A stretch of DNA of 64,000 nucleotides, taken from positions 744,001 to 808,000 of the forward strand of contig CBDETM010000002.1 in the NCBI GenBank assembly GCA_965242905.1, read 5' to 3'. This DNA is from Bin5 sp965242905 (lineage in GTDB: Bacteria; Chloroflexota; Anaerolineae; Caldilineales; Caldilineaceae). The notes below the pieces were generated by a model. That model did no database searches. It worked only from the letters and a program-made list of their open reading frames with translations, and was not told the DNA's origin. Made by a program: the position numbers and the translations under genes. Position 1 is the stretch's first letter; every line of letters begins with the position of its first letter. Positions 9,521 to 19,189 of this stretch are shown here, one piece after another.

Positions 9521-11197
9521 ATGAGGCAATTGCATCTCCGATTCGCAATATCTGCCCTTCTGTTGCTCACGGTTGTTTTGGGCGCATGCGCGGCTCCAGC
9601 GGCCCCGGCTGCCTCCGATTCAGGCGCGGCCATGGCCGACGAGGGCGAAATGATGGGCCGGCCTTTGCCCGACGACGCGGCCGAAGAGCAGGTCATACGT
9701 TACGTTGCGCGCGGCTTCGGCAGGTTGAATCCTGCGGCAGAGGGTGGGTTCGGGCGATTCATTATTTCCCACATGTTCATGCCTTTCTTCCTCCGCGATG
9801 CGGAACACAACCTCTCACCCTGGTTAGCCACGGGCATAGACGCCAACGAAGATCTGAGCGTTTACACCATCCATATCCATCCGGACGCGGTGTGGAATGA
9901 CGGCTCGCCCGTGACGGCACAGGAGGCCAAGGCTTACTGGGAGTACGGTCTGCATCCCGACAAGTGTGTTGGGTGCTATCTCTCCCGCTTCACGGGTTTT
10001 GACCTGATCGAGGGCGCGCAGGCCGTGATCGACGGCGAGGCCGACGAGGTATCCGGCGTCGTGGCGGTGGATGACAAGACGCTTGAGGTCCGGCTGGTCG
10101 GGCCCGACCCTCTGTTCCCGCAGCGGGTGGCGCTGTTTGACACCGGTTTCGTCAAGGTCGAGGACATCACTGGAGAGGACTTCTCTGCGACGTCCGAGAC
10201 GCGCGTCAACGGTCCTTTCATGTTGCAGGATTGGGACGTCGACGAGCAGAAGTTTGAGATCGTTCAGAATCCCAACTGGTGGGGAGACAAGAAGCCGTTC
10301 ATTGAGCGCATCATCGCCACCCCTTCAGCTGACGAGAATATCTCTTTCATTATGTGGCAGAACGATGAGGTGGATATCGCTTTCTTCCTGACCAACGTGC
10401 GTGAGCAGTTGGAGGAGGGGACGTTCACGGTGATTCCCTATGCCACCAACCTGTTCTACACCTTCTGGGCCGGCGTGGAGCCGATAGACGACCTCAACGT
10501 GCGGCGTGCGCTGGTCCACGCAGTAGACTGGCGCCCGGCGATTTCGGCGGCCTGGGAGGGCACACGCGACGACCGATTCATGTCGACGCTGCTGACGCCC
10601 GAGCTGCAGTGTTACAAGGATGGCAACTGGCCCGACTTTGGATTTGATCCCGAGCTGGCCAAGGCAGAGCTGGCAGCTTCCAAGTACGGTGGGCCGGAGA
10701 ATCTGCCCACGATTCGCATCAGCACGGGCGGCCAGTCGCCAAACTACATCCGCACTGCTGAGATCATGGTAGAGCAGTGGAAGAACAACCTGGGCATAAC
10801 CAACGTGGAGATTCGACCCGGCTGGCTGGATGTCTGGGGCCAGGACGCAGACCTGGTCAACGTCCGCCGCCAGAGCCTGGGTGCCATTTTGCCTGATCCG
10901 CCCAACTTCCTGGCCGGCCACTGGGCCAATTACGGGAACCCGGAAGCAGCCGGAAGCATGGCGGATGACGCTGAGCTTGCCGAGATGATCGAGTCTCTAA
11001 AGGGGATGTCTCGCGACGACCCGGCATTCTGTGACCTGGTGCAGGAGACTGAGGCGCGCATGCTCGGTCACTATCCCATTATTCCGATGATCTGGGATCC
11101 GTACGGTTACAGCGTCAAGCCTCGCATTAAGAACTTTGGAACCAACGTGGACAACAACTGGGCTACCCTGTTGGACATCTACGTGGCTGAAGAGTAG
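9521..11197 (+). CDS. Importer I substrate-binding lipoprotein 1 (SBP_bac_5)
   Basis: Extracytoplasmic binding protein of 558 residues for an Opp/Dpp-type ABC importer. The signal peptide ends in the lipobox LGAC, with Cys23 as lipidation site, followed by an Ala/Pro linker and an acidic stretch. The family layout is visible: the QVIRYV start, the YTIHIHPDAVWNDGSPVTAQ strand-turn region, the NPNWWGDK segment and the late IPMIWDPYGY segment. A ribosome-binding site (AGGGG, 9508-9512) precedes the ATG. Two close paralogues follow before the single permease pair, so three receptors may feed one channel. A terminator-like hairpin directly follows the gene. The ligand is unknown; peptides are usual for the family, but oligosaccharides are also bound by members. 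Confidence 0.92.
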   Translation: MRQLHLRFAISALLLLTVVLGACAAPAAPAASDSGAAMADEGEMMGRPLPDDAAEEQVIRYVARGFGRLNPAAEGGFGRFIISHMFMPFFLRDAEHNLSPWLATGIDANEDLSVYTIHIHPDAVWNDGSPVTAQEAKAYWEYGLHPDKCVGCYLSRFTGFDLIEGAQAVIDGEADEVSGVVAVDDKTLEVRLVGPDPLFPQRVALFDTGFVKVEDITGEDFSATSETRVNGPFMLQDWDVDEQKFEIVQNPNWWGDKKPFIERIIATPSADENISFIMWQNDEVDIAFFLTNVREQLEEGTFTVIPYATNLFYTFWAGVEPIDDLNVRRALVHAVDWRPAISAAWEGTRDDRFMSTLLTPELQCYKDGNWPDFGFDPELAKAELAASKYGGPENLPTIRISTGGQSPNYIRTAEIMVEQWKNNLGITNVEIRPGWLDVWGQDADLVNVRRQSLGAILPDPPNFLAGHWANYGNPEAAGSMADDAELAEMIESLKGMSRDDPAFCDLVQETEARMLGHYPIIPMIWDPYGYSVKPRIKNFGTNVDNNWATLLDIYVAEE

Positions 11198-11204
11198 ATG
11201 GAAA

Positions 11205-11247
11205 GGGGTGAGAGCCGCACCGGGCTCTCGCCCCTTCTTATTTTATT
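11205..11247 (+). terminator. Strong hairpin with T-rich tail after binding-protein gene 1
   Basis: GGGG-T-GAGAGCC (11205-11216) pairs with GGCTCTC-G-CCCC (11223-11234) around a 6-base loop. It is followed by TTCTTATTTTATT, so it resembles a rho-independent terminator or attenuator between paralogous genes. Confidence 0.75.
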
Positions 11248-11291
11248 GAGGTAGTTTCCGAGGCGATCGAACCAAACGGAGGTAGAACTCG

Positions 11292-12965
11292 ATGAAAGAC
11301 AGAACAAAACTATTTTATCTGGTCTCACTTTTCCTGGTCGCAGCATTAGCCTTATCGGCCTGTGCCGCGCCTGCCGCACCGGCTGACACCGGAGGCGAGG
11401 CCATGGCGGATGAGGGAGAGGCGATGGAAGGCAGGCCGCTGCCTGACGACGCCGCGGAGGAGCAGGTAATCCGCTATGTGACCCGTGATCTCAGCCGGCT
11501 CAACCCGGCCTCTGAGTCCGGTTTCGGGCGACCCTGGATCTCCCACATGTGGATGCCGTTCTTCCTGAGAGACCGCAATCACGATCTGCATCCCTGGCTG
11601 GCGACTGAATGGGAAGTGAACGAGGACAATACCGTCTATACGATTCACATCAATCCCGATGCCACCTGGTCGGACGGCTCCCCGGTCGTGGCGCAGGAGG
11701 CGATAGACTTCTGGTCGTGGGCGCTCAGCCCCAGTTGTATCAGTTGCTGGACCTACCTGCGACTGGGTGTGGTTGATGGTGCACAGGCCGTAATCGACGG
11801 AGAGGCCGACACGATTTCGGGCTTGACTGCAATCGATGACAAGACGCTTCAGATCACCCTCGCGGACCCCAGCCCGACCTTCATTGCCAGCATGGCCCAC
11901 TACAATACGGGTTTTGTCAAGATGGAGGACGTGAACGCCGACGAGTTTGCAGCCGATGCCAATACGCGCGTCAATGGCCCCTTCCAGATCAAGGTCTGGG
12001 ACCTGGATGAGCGCGAGTATGAGATTGTGCAGAACCCCAACTGGTGGGGGGACAAGAAGCCTTATATCGAACGCATCGTCGCGCAGTGGTCCAACGACGA
12101 GAATATCACCTACATTATGTGGCAGGATGGGGAGGCCGACATCGCTCACTGGTTCACCAATATCCGTGAACCTCTGCGCGCCGAGAGCCCCGAACTGTTC
12201 GTACTCATCCCGTACGCCACCAACTTCTATTTCGCAATCCATGGCAGCAAGCCACCGATGGATGACATCAACGTGCGTCGAGCGCTGCTGCATGCGGTTG
12301 ACTGGGATCTGGCCATCAGCGCCGCCTACGAAGGCTCCCGCGACGAGCGCGTTATGAAGACACACCTCACGCCCGAGTTGCCCTGCTTCGTAGCCGACAA
12401 CTGGCCGGACTTCGGGTATGATCCGGAGTTGGCGAAGCAGGAACTGGCTGCGTCCAAGTATGGCGGTCCGGAAGACCTGCCCAAGATCCGCATCTCCAGC
12501 GGCGGCCAGTCGCCCAACTACCTGCGCACGGCTGAGATTATGGCGGAGCAGTGGAAGAACGTTCTGGGCATTACCGACGTCGAGATCCGGCCGGGCTGGA
12601 GCGATGCCTGGGGCCAGGAGGCTGATCTCATCAACGTTCAGCGCAACAGTTGGGGCGCGACGATTCCCGACCCCGCCGCGATGATCACCGGTCTGTGGAA
12701 GTATTACAGGGATCCTCACGATGTTGGCTTAGTGGATGAGGAGTTGGACGCGATGATGGCCGAGCTTCCCACCCTTGACCCCAACAGCGCCGAGTACTGT
12801 GAAAAGGTCTCTGCAGCCGAGAAGCGGTTGCTCAGCCACTACTATTTCCTGCCTATGATCTGGGACCTGTACGAGTACGTTGTACAGCCTCACGTTAAGA
12901 ACTTCGATGCCAACGTGGACAACAACTGGTCCACGCTGCTCGATATCTACATTGCAGAGCACTAA
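11292..12965 (+). CDS. Importer I substrate-binding lipoprotein 2 (SBP_bac_5)
   Basis: Binding protein of 557 residues, paralogous over its whole length to the genes before and after it. The lipobox is LSAC with Cys24, and the mature protein starts with the same Ala/Pro and Met-Ala-Asp-Glu-Gly linker. GGAGGT at 11278-11283 is a strong ribosome-binding site. Family segments NPNWWGDKKPYIERI, INVRRALLHAVDW and LPMIWDLYEY are present. The most variable parts against the paralogues are around mature residues 120-160, where CISCWTYLRLG replaces CVGCYLSRFTG, and near the C-terminus. That could alter ligand choice. It has its own flanking hairpins and so may be expressed separately from copies 1 and 3. 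Confidence 0.92.
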   Translation: MKDRTKLFYLVSLFLVAALALSACAAPAAPADTGGEAMADEGEAMEGRPLPDDAAEEQVIRYVTRDLSRLNPASESGFGRPWISHMWMPFFLRDRNHDLHPWLATEWEVNEDNTVYTIHINPDATWSDGSPVVAQEAIDFWSWALSPSCISCWTYLRLGVVDGAQAVIDGEADTISGLTAIDDKTLQITLADPSPTFIASMAHYNTGFVKMEDVNADEFAADANTRVNGPFQIKVWDLDEREYEIVQNPNWWGDKKPYIERIVAQWSNDENITYIMWQDGEADIAHWFTNIREPLRAESPELFVLIPYATNFYFAIHGSKPPMDDINVRRALLHAVDWDLAISAAYEGSRDERVMKTHLTPELPCFVADNWPDFGYDPELAKQELAASKYGGPEDLPKIRISSGGQSPNYLRTAEIMAEQWKNVLGITDVEIRPGWSDAWGQEADLINVQRNSWGATIPDPAAMITGLWKYYRDPHDVGLVDEELDAMMAELPTLDPNSAEYCEKVSAAEKRLLSHYYFLPMIWDLYEYVVQPHVKNFDANVDNNWSTLLDIYIAEH

Positions 12966-12983
12966 GTCGGACTTGAGAGAAGC

Positions 12984-13024
12984 AGGGGTGGAGGCAATCG
13001 GTTCCTTCCACCCCTCTTCTTTGC
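12984..13024 (+). terminator. Hairpin after binding-protein gene 2
   Basis: GGGGTGGA (12985-12992) pairs with TCCACCCC (13007-13014), extended by imperfect pairing inside. It is followed by TCTTCTTTGCC, a weak T-rich tail, and sits between paralogous genes 2 and 3. Confidence 0.6.
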
Positions 13025-13071
13025 CTTAGCGTATTGTGCTTCGTTTTGCAGAGAACTGGAGGATGATACCA

Positions 13072-14763
13072 ATGAAAAGCAGATTGCAGCCGTTCTTGTT
13101 TACTACCCTGCTGCTGGTGTTGGCGCTGATTTTTGCGGCCTGTGCGGCGCCGGCCGGACCGGCCGCGACGGACACTGGCGGCGCCATGGCGGATGACGGG
13201 GAAGAGATGGCCGGGCGGCCGTTGCCGGACGATGCTGCGGAGGAGCAGGTAATCCGATATGTGACACGCAACTTCAGTCGTATGAATCCGGCCTCTGAGG
13301 GTGGTTTTGGCAGGCCTTTCGTCTCGCATATCTGGATGACTTTATTCCTGCGAGACTACGAGCACAATCCGCAGCCCTGGCTGGCCACCGGCTATGACGT
13401 CAGCGACGATGGCTTGACATACACGATTCACATTCATCCCGACGCCATCTGGTCGGATGGGTCAGCGGTAACGGCCCAGGACGTGAAGGTGTACTGGGAG
13501 TATGCGGTGAGTCCTGAATGCATTGGCTGCCGTATGTTCAACTACAGTGCCATCAAATTGATCGAAGGCATCCAGCCTGTCGTCGACGGCGAAGCGGACG
13601 AGATTCCGGGGCTGGTGGTCGTTGATGACAAGACGCTGGAGATCAAGCTAGTCGCCCCTAAGCCGATTATTATCGACACGCTGGCGAACTACAACACGGC
13701 GATTGTCAAGTTGGAGGACATTCTGGATGGCGGCGAGTTTTGGGCCGCGGACGGCACGGCGCGAGTAAACGGCCCCTTCAAGGTGAAGATCTGGGATCCA
13801 GACACGCAGGAGTATGAAGTCGAGCAGAACCCGATGTGGTGGGGCGACAGAAAGCCCTATATCGAGCGCATCATCGGTCAGGCGTCAGCGGACGAAAACG
13901 TGTCCTTCATCATGTGGCAGAACGACGAGGTGGACATCGCCCACTGGCTCACCAACATTCGTGAGCCGCTGCGTGCTGAAAACCCGGAGAGCTTCACCCT
14001 GATCCCGTATGCCACCAACTTCTTCTACACTTTGAATACGTCCCTGCCTCCGTTCGACGACATCAATGTGCGTCGGGCGCTTGTGCATGCGGTGGACTGG
14101 GATCTGGCAATCGACGCGGCTTGGGAAGGGGCGCGCAGCGACCGGGTCATGAAGACCCATCTCACGCCGGAAATCCAGTGCTACAAGGCGGACAACTGGC
14201 CGGATTTCGGCTACAATCCGGAACTAGCCAAAGAAGAACTGGCAGCCTCCAAGTACGGAGGACCTGAAGACCTGCCCAAGATTCGCATCACCACGAACGG
14301 CCAGTCGCCCAACTATATCCGAACGGCCGAGATCATGATGGAGATGTGGAAGAACAACCTGGGCATCACGAATGTCGAAATGCGTCCCGGACGAATCGAT
14401 GCATGGGGCCAGGAGGGTGAGCAGGTACAGGTGTTGCGCCGCAGCTCGGGTGCTGTGATTCCCGATTCGGCCGAGTGGATGAACGGCTTTTATCAGCGAC
14501 TGGGCGATCCGGCCAGACAGATCAACATCGTGGATGAAGAGCTGGGTGCGCTGGTGGACGAGATGGCGCTCTACTCATCGGCTGACCCCGAATACTGTGA
14601 CTTCGTGCAGGAGGTCGAGTCGCGCATACTGGGGCACTACTACTTCCTGCCCATGATCTGGGATCTGTACGAGTACAACACCAAGCCCTGGATCAAGGGT
14701 TTTGACACGAACGTGGACAACAACTGGATTTCACTGCTCGACATGTATGTAGCAGAACGATAG
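13072..14763 (+). CDS. Importer I substrate-binding lipoprotein 3 (SBP_bac_5)
   Basis: Binding protein of 563 residues. I chose the ATG at 13072 because GGAGGA (13058-13063) sits at a suitable distance and the signal peptide (MKSRLQPFLF) then has normal length; in-frame ATGs at 13036 and 13063 would add unneeded residues. The lipobox is FAAC with Cys24. The SBP_bac_5 layout matches the two preceding paralogues, including QNPMWWGDRKPYIERI and INVRRALVHAVDW. It is the copy nearest the permease genes, which start 91 bases downstream. A weak hairpin (14784-14823) separates them. Confidence 0.92.
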   Translation: MKSRLQPFLFTTLLLVLALIFAACAAPAGPAATDTGGAMADDGEEMAGRPLPDDAAEEQVIRYVTRNFSRMNPASEGGFGRPFVSHIWMTLFLRDYEHNPQPWLATGYDVSDDGLTYTIHIHPDAIWSDGSAVTAQDVKVYWEYAVSPECIGCRMFNYSAIKLIEGIQPVVDGEADEIPGLVVVDDKTLEIKLVAPKPIIIDTLANYNTAIVKLEDILDGGEFWAADGTARVNGPFKVKIWDPDTQEYEVEQNPMWWGDRKPYIERIIGQASADENVSFIMWQNDEVDIAHWLTNIREPLRAENPESFTLIPYATNFFYTLNTSLPPFDDINVRRALVHAVDWDLAIDAAWEGARSDRVMKTHLTPEIQCYKADNWPDFGYNPELAKEELAASKYGGPEDLPKIRITTNGQSPNYIRTAEIMMEMWKNNLGITNVEMRPGRIDAWGQEGEQVQVLRRSSGAVIPDSAEWMNGFYQRLGDPARQINIVDEELGALVDEMALYSSADPEYCDFVQEVESRILGHYYFLPMIWDLYEYNTKPWIKGFDTNVDNNWISLLDMYVAER

Positions 14764-14783
14764 ACTACCGTGTAACCTGAAGC

Positions 14784-14823
14784 GGGCTGTCGCTGTCCGT
14801 TTGAGTTCGGGCAGCGATGGCTC
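14784..14823 (+). other. Intercistronic hairpin between binding-protein gene 3 and permease
   Basis: GGGCTGTCGCTGTCCG can pair with CGGGCAGCGATGGCTC, with several G-U pairs and an 8-base loop. No T tract follows, so it fits an RNA-stability or attenuation element better than a full terminator. Confidence 0.45.
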
Positions 14824-14854
14824 GTCGTGATACCAGTCGCCAAGGATACCCAAC

Positions 14855-15805
14855 ATGTTCGTTTACGCCCTGAAACGCCTGGCCGTGGCTGTTCCCACCT
14901 TCGTTGCAGTGCTGCTCATCACATTTACGCTCACCGTGGTCAGCCCTTTCGATCCGGTGGCGATGATGATGACTCAGTTTGAAGGAACGCTCGACACTCT
15001 TGCAAGAGAAGAGGTCATAGAGAGAATCCGGGACCAGTACGGCCTGAACGACTCCTACTGGGTCCAGTTTACGCGCTGGGTTGGGCGTCTGTCGCAGGGA
15101 GACCTTGGCATCTCTATTAACGGTCAACGCGATGTTCTGCGCATGATCGTGAAAACGTTTCCCATTTCGTTTCAATTGGGTCTGGCCGGAGCCGTTGTCA
15201 CCACTATATTGGGGATCCCCCTGGGTTGTCTTGCGGCTCTCAGACAGAATACCTGGTTAGACTATACGATTGTAGGGGGCACGCTCGGCTTCAGAACGGT
15301 GCCGGTCTTTGTGCTTGCTCCGCTGCTATTGGTCCTCTTTGTGCTTGTGCTCGATATTATGAGAGTGCCGCGCGGGTGGGACGGGCTCTTCCAGAGTAAA
15401 GTGATTCTGCCGGTCTTCATTCTCGCATTGGGTCCATTGCCGGTGGTTGTCCGGCAGACGCGAGCGGCGGTGCTGGAAGTTTTTTCGATGGACTATGTTC
15501 GCACTGCCAAGATGAAGGGGCTGCATATGTGGCGCATCATTCTGCGCCACATCCTTCGCAACGCCCTAATCCCCGTTGTCACCACGTTGGGCTTCATTGC
15601 CGAGGGTTTGATCGTTGGCAGCATTTTTCTTGACAGCATCTTCGCGATCCCAGGGTTTGGAGGCGTGGCTGAAGCCGGTTTTCGGGGCTTCGACTATCCG
15701 GTCATAATGGGCGTAACCATGGTCAGCGCGATCATGATTATTCTCACGAACCTTCTGGTTGATCTAGTTTATCCCTTCCTCGATCCCCGAATCAAGATCG
15801 AGTAG
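14855..15805 (+). CDS. Importer I permease, DppB/OppB type
   Basis: Integral membrane subunit of 316 residues with about six hydrophobic segments. The N-terminal segment (LKRLAVAVPTFVAVLLITF) is characteristic of the B-type permease. The cytoplasmic EAA-like loop, YVRTAKMKGLHMWRIILRH, which docks on the ATPase, is present, followed by the NALIPVV transmembrane segment. The C-terminus VYPFLDPRIKIE is typical. It is most like the permease of importer III in this window (MFKYLIMRVLG...). The DppC-type partner follows after 85 bases. No ATPase gene is found beside it. Confidence 0.92.
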   Translation: MFVYALKRLAVAVPTFVAVLLITFTLTVVSPFDPVAMMMTQFEGTLDTLAREEVIERIRDQYGLNDSYWVQFTRWVGRLSQGDLGISINGQRDVLRMIVKTFPISFQLGLAGAVVTTILGIPLGCLAALRQNTWLDYTIVGGTLGFRTVPVFVLAPLLLVLFVLVLDIMRVPRGWDGLFQSKVILPVFILALGPLPVVVRQTRAAVLEVFSMDYVRTAKMKGLHMWRIILRHILRNALIPVVTTLGFIAEGLIVGSIFLDSIFAIPGFGGVAEAGFRGFDYPVIMGVTMVSAIMIILTNLLVDLVYPFLDPRIKIE

Positions 15806-15890
15806 AAATCTTAGCGATCCTTGCACCGGGGACGCCGGATTGCGTGGGACCCGGCGCCACAAACAGTCTAACTATCGGGAACATCATTAG

Positions 15891-16883
15891 ATGAGCGAAA
15901 GCAGCGAGTCAGTAGCTAACGGAAGTTTGGGAGAGGAGCTGGCGGGGGAAGGGGCGCTCCAGACACGGTCGCTCTGGAAGGATGCGGTGGGCCGCCTGTT
16001 GCGCAATCGACTCTCCGTAATCGGTCTCATTATCACTATTATGCTGCTGATAGCCGCCCTTTTTGGCCCTTATATTGCTCCATATACCTATACCGAGCAG
16101 GACCTTTTGAATGTGGCCAAAATGCCCAGCGCCGACCACTGGCTGGGCACCGATGAGATCGGGAGAGACCTATTCAGCCGGGTACTGTGGGGTGCGCGCA
16201 CGGCTACGCTCGTCGCCATCTTTACCACATTCATCAGTGTGATTATCGGGGTCATCGTGGGCGCCATCGCCGGATACGGCGGTGCGCTGGCCGACAACAT
16301 CACGGGACGCATCATCGACATCGTTATGTCGGTTCCGGGCCTGCTCCTGGCGGCGCTGATCGCGGTTTCGATAAAGGAGCCGGTTGTGTCATGGGCCGAG
16401 AACATCTACGATACAAGCGGCTTCCCCCTTTTCGCCGACACGACCTGGCTCGATCTTCTGGTCGTTTTCGGGGGTCTCGCATTTGTCTCCTGGCCTGGTT
16501 ACGCCCGCCTGATCCGTGGCCAGATTTTTTCCCTGCGAGAGGAGCAGTACATTGAGGCGGCCAAGTCTGTCGGCGTCTCAGAACTCAAGATCGCGCTGCG
16601 GCATCTCCTGCCCAACGCCATCGGGCCGGTCATCGTCACCTTGACGTTCAGCTTTTCCAGTGCGATGGTCCTCGAGTCTTCGCTCAGCTACCTGGGCATC
16701 GGGGTTCAACCGCCCCAGGCCAGTTGGGGCAACATGATTGCCTCCAATATCGGCAGTTGGTCATACCGTCCCTGGCTGGTGGCCGTGCCGGCAATAACGC
16801 TGGCGTTCGTCACACTAGGCATCAACTTCCTGGGCGACGGCCTAAACGATGCACTTAATCCCAGGGCGAAGCGCTCGATCTGA
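15891..16883 (+). CDS. Importer I permease, DppC/OppC type
   Basis: Integral membrane subunit of 330 residues. After a charged N-terminal extension come the family segments RNRLSVIGLII and HWLGTDEIGRDLFSRV, and the EAA-like loop YIEAAKSVGVSELKIALRHL. Between the VPGLLLAALIAVSI helix and the SWPGYARLIRGQ segment there is an insertion (WAENIYDTSGFPLFADTTW) that ordinary OppC-type proteins, such as the importer II and IV subunits here, lack. The importer III subunit has a comparable insertion. It ends ILNF-like in NFLGDGLNDALNPR. The pathway partners are the preceding permease and three binding proteins. Confidence 0.92.
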   Translation: MSESSESVANGSLGEELAGEGALQTRSLWKDAVGRLLRNRLSVIGLIITIMLLIAALFGPYIAPYTYTEQDLLNVAKMPSADHWLGTDEIGRDLFSRVLWGARTATLVAIFTTFISVIIGVIVGAIAGYGGALADNITGRIIDIVMSVPGLLLAALIAVSIKEPVVSWAENIYDTSGFPLFADTTWLDLLVVFGGLAFVSWPGYARLIRGQIFSLREEQYIEAAKSVGVSELKIALRHLLPNAIGPVIVTLTFSFSSAMVLESSLSYLGIGVQPPQASWGNMIASNIGSWSYRPWLVAVPAITLAFVTLGINFLGDGLNDALNPRAKRSI

Positions 16884-17028
16884 CGTGTTCGTATCTCGCT
16901 CTATCTGACGCGCCGATTGAAGAGCGGCAGCAGATCTGCTCTGGTTTCGACATTGCCGAACTCCCTTTATTGCAGAGCCGGATAGATCCCCAACGACAAG
17001 AAAAATCACACTACGACAAGGAGTTACC

Positions 17029-18057
17029 ATGTCAGAAGCAAAGCTGCGCGCGGCCGTGATTGGAGGCGGACTGGGCGGGTCTCACGGATATGCCTATGCG
17101 CGGGCGCCAGAGTACGAGTTGGTGGCTATTTGCGATATCAACCCCGACGTCTTTCCGCGCTTCTTCGAGAGGGCCGAACTTCCCCCCGGCAGCATCAGGC
17201 AGTACACCGACTACCATGAGATGTTTGCGGAGGAGAGGCTGGACGTTGTCAGCGTGGCGACGCCGGACCACCTGCACACGGATCCGGTGTGTGACGCTTC
17301 GAACGCAGGCATTCGCGGCGTCATTTGCGAGAAGCCTCTGACGACAACGATCAAGGACGCCGACAGGATTATTGAAACGATTGAAGCCAATAGGACAAAG
17401 ATGTCGGTGGACCACACGCGCAGCTGGATACCGTCATACCAGAGCGTGAAGAAGGCGGTATGGGATGGTGAGATCGGCGGGCTGACGCGAATCGTCGCCC
17501 ACATGGGAGGCCGCCGTTCGATGCTGTTCCGCAACGGCACGCATTTGATCGACGGTGTCTGTTTCTTTGCCAATGCTTCGCCGGTCTGGGTGATCGCGGC
17601 ACACGAGCAGGGCTTTGAGGATTACGGTCCGGTCTACGACGGCAAGGGCGGGAAGGATCCGCAGTATGATCCAGGTTCGACGATTATTATCGAGTTCGCG
17701 AATGGAGTGCGGGGTATCGTGAACAGTGCCAAGTTGACGCCCCAGCTGTTTGAGTATGATTTGCAGGGGCCGAACGGACGCTTTTGGCTTACGGACAGGC
17801 ACTGTACTGCCTGGAAGACGGAGGAGAAGGAGGGTACGCCCATTCAGGTGCCGCCGCCACCGGGGAGGAGCTATGCCGACCCCTTTGGCGCAAATCTGAT
17901 CCCGGCTGTCCAGGAGATGGCCAATATGGTACTGCGCGACGCCCCCAGCAGCTCCTCCCCCTACCGGGGCAGGGAGTCCCTGGAGATTATGCTGGCGGCC
18001 CTGATTTCGCAGACTAAAGGCAGCGCCAAGATCGAATTGCCGCTGCCTCGCGATTGA
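17029..18057 (+). CDS. Gfo/Idh/MocA family oxidoreductase
   Basis: NAD(P)-dependent sugar or cyclitol dehydrogenase-like protein of 342 residues. The Rossmann segment is AAVIGGGLGG, and the catalytic motif E101-K102-P103 (ICEKPLTT) is intact. The segment VDHTRSWIPSYQSVKKAV and the GTHLIDGVCFFANASP segment carry the substrate-side histidine and aspartate region. AAGGAG (17018-17023) is a good ribosome-binding site. The next Gfo/Idh/MocA gene starts 11 bases after its stop, so the two are almost certainly cotranscribed. The pair may catalyse successive oxidation and reduction steps on an imported sugar, as known for some C-3 oxidation pathways. Confidence 0.88.
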   Translation: MSEAKLRAAVIGGGLGGSHGYAYARAPEYELVAICDINPDVFPRFFERAELPPGSIRQYTDYHEMFAEERLDVVSVATPDHLHTDPVCDASNAGIRGVICEKPLTTTIKDADRIIETIEANRTKMSVDHTRSWIPSYQSVKKAVWDGEIGGLTRIVAHMGGRRSMLFRNGTHLIDGVCFFANASPVWVIAAHEQGFEDYGPVYDGKGGKDPQYDPGSTIIIEFANGVRGIVNSAKLTPQLFEYDLQGPNGRFWLTDRHCTAWKTEEKEGTPIQVPPPPGRSYADPFGANLIPAVQEMANMVLRDAPSSSSPYRGRESLEIMLAALISQTKGSAKIELPLPRD

Positions 18058-18068
18058 GGCAGAGAACG

Positions 18069-19169
18069 ATGTCCAGAGACAGACAGCTGGTCGTGGGGGC
18101 GATATCCTCCCACGGCCATGAACTTGGTCACGTCAGCGTACTCGACCAGTTAGAGGAGGTCGGGGAGATTCACGTCTGCGCGGCCACGGACCTGGTTGAC
18201 GTGGACGAGCTGGCGGGCGAGTCGGCGCGGGTGGTGGGCAAGTATACCAGCGTGGATGCGCTGCTGGCGCGAGCCGACCTTGACGCTGTGATCATGTGTG
18301 CACGCCCCGATCACGCGCCTCCGATCATGGAAAAGGTCGTAAGTGCCGGTCTGCCGGTCCTTTACGATAAGCCGGCCTCGACACGGTCTGAGGACCTGCG
18401 AAGGGTCGCCGAACTGGCACGAGGGAAAGGCCTCACAGCCGGGGCCATGCTGCAATGGCGTTATCATCCGATGACGCTCAGCCTGAAGCGCGCTTTGGCC
18501 GGAGGCGCGCTCGGCGATGTGATGACGATCGAAGGCAAGATGCTGAACGGCTTGCTGCAGTACCGGGACACCTCCACCTATTCGTTCGATCCAGAGAAGG
18601 CCGGACACGGTATTCTTTCCTGGCTCGGCTGCCATTGCCTCGATCTTGTCCTCCATTTGATGGAGGAGAGAGTGGTCGAGGTAATGGCCATGGTAGGCAA
18701 CCTCAACCCGGAGAAAGTCGCCGTAGAGGACACAGGGTTTCTGATTCTGAAGTTCGAGAGCGGCCGCATGGGCACGTTCCAGGCCGGCTACCATCTGCTG
18801 GGCGGGAGGGCCACTTACGATTTCTACATTGGCATGCGCGGGACAGAAGGATTCGCGATACTGCCATATCTTGAACCACAAATGGAAACGTCGGGGGGCA
18901 GCGAAGTCGAGCAAACCGCAACCTACTCACTTTTCAGTGAAGCGCGCGGCTGGAATACGGGCGGCGTGCGCAAGGAACGCTTTGCAATACCGCATTCGCC
19001 GGTCTACGGCGGCGTCATGGCCGAGGAGCTTTTCCGTGATTTCTTCGACGCTGCCCAGAGCGGTGCACCGGCCCCGGCGCCGATCGAGGATTCCGTGCAT
19101 ATGCTGGAGATCATCGAGGCGGCTAAGGCGTCTTCGGCTACGGGTCGTGCCGTGGGTATCCCCAAGTAG
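18069..19169 (+). CDS. Gfo/Idh/MocA family oxidoreductase (DKP variant)
   Basis: Protein of 366 residues. I chose the ATG at 18069, with a GAGG-type site just upstream; an in-frame TTG at 18054 would overlap the previous gene. The usual GxGxxG loop is replaced by VVGAISSHGHELGH, and the catalytic motif is D100-K101-P102, which keeps the lysine. The middle holds MLQWRYHPMTLSLKRAL and HGILSWLGCHCLDLVLHL, typical for the substrate domain. Its tight linkage to the preceding gene and to the 238-residue unknown protein 20 bases downstream suggests a three-gene unit. Confidence 0.84.
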   Translation: MSRDRQLVVGAISSHGHELGHVSVLDQLEEVGEIHVCAATDLVDVDELAGESARVVGKYTSVDALLARADLDAVIMCARPDHAPPIMEKVVSAGLPVLYDKPASTRSEDLRRVAELARGKGLTAGAMLQWRYHPMTLSLKRALAGGALGDVMTIEGKMLNGLLQYRDTSTYSFDPEKAGHGILSWLGCHCLDLVLHLMEERVVEVMAMVGNLNPEKVAVEDTGFLILKFESGRMGTFQAGYHLLGGRATYDFYIGMRGTEGFAILPYLEPQMETSGGSEVEQTATYSLFSEARGWNTGGVRKERFAIPHSPVYGGVMAEELFRDFFDAAQSGAPAPAPIEDSVHMLEIIEAAKASSATGRAVGIPK

Positions 19170-19189
19170 TTACCGAAAGGCAGGGAACG

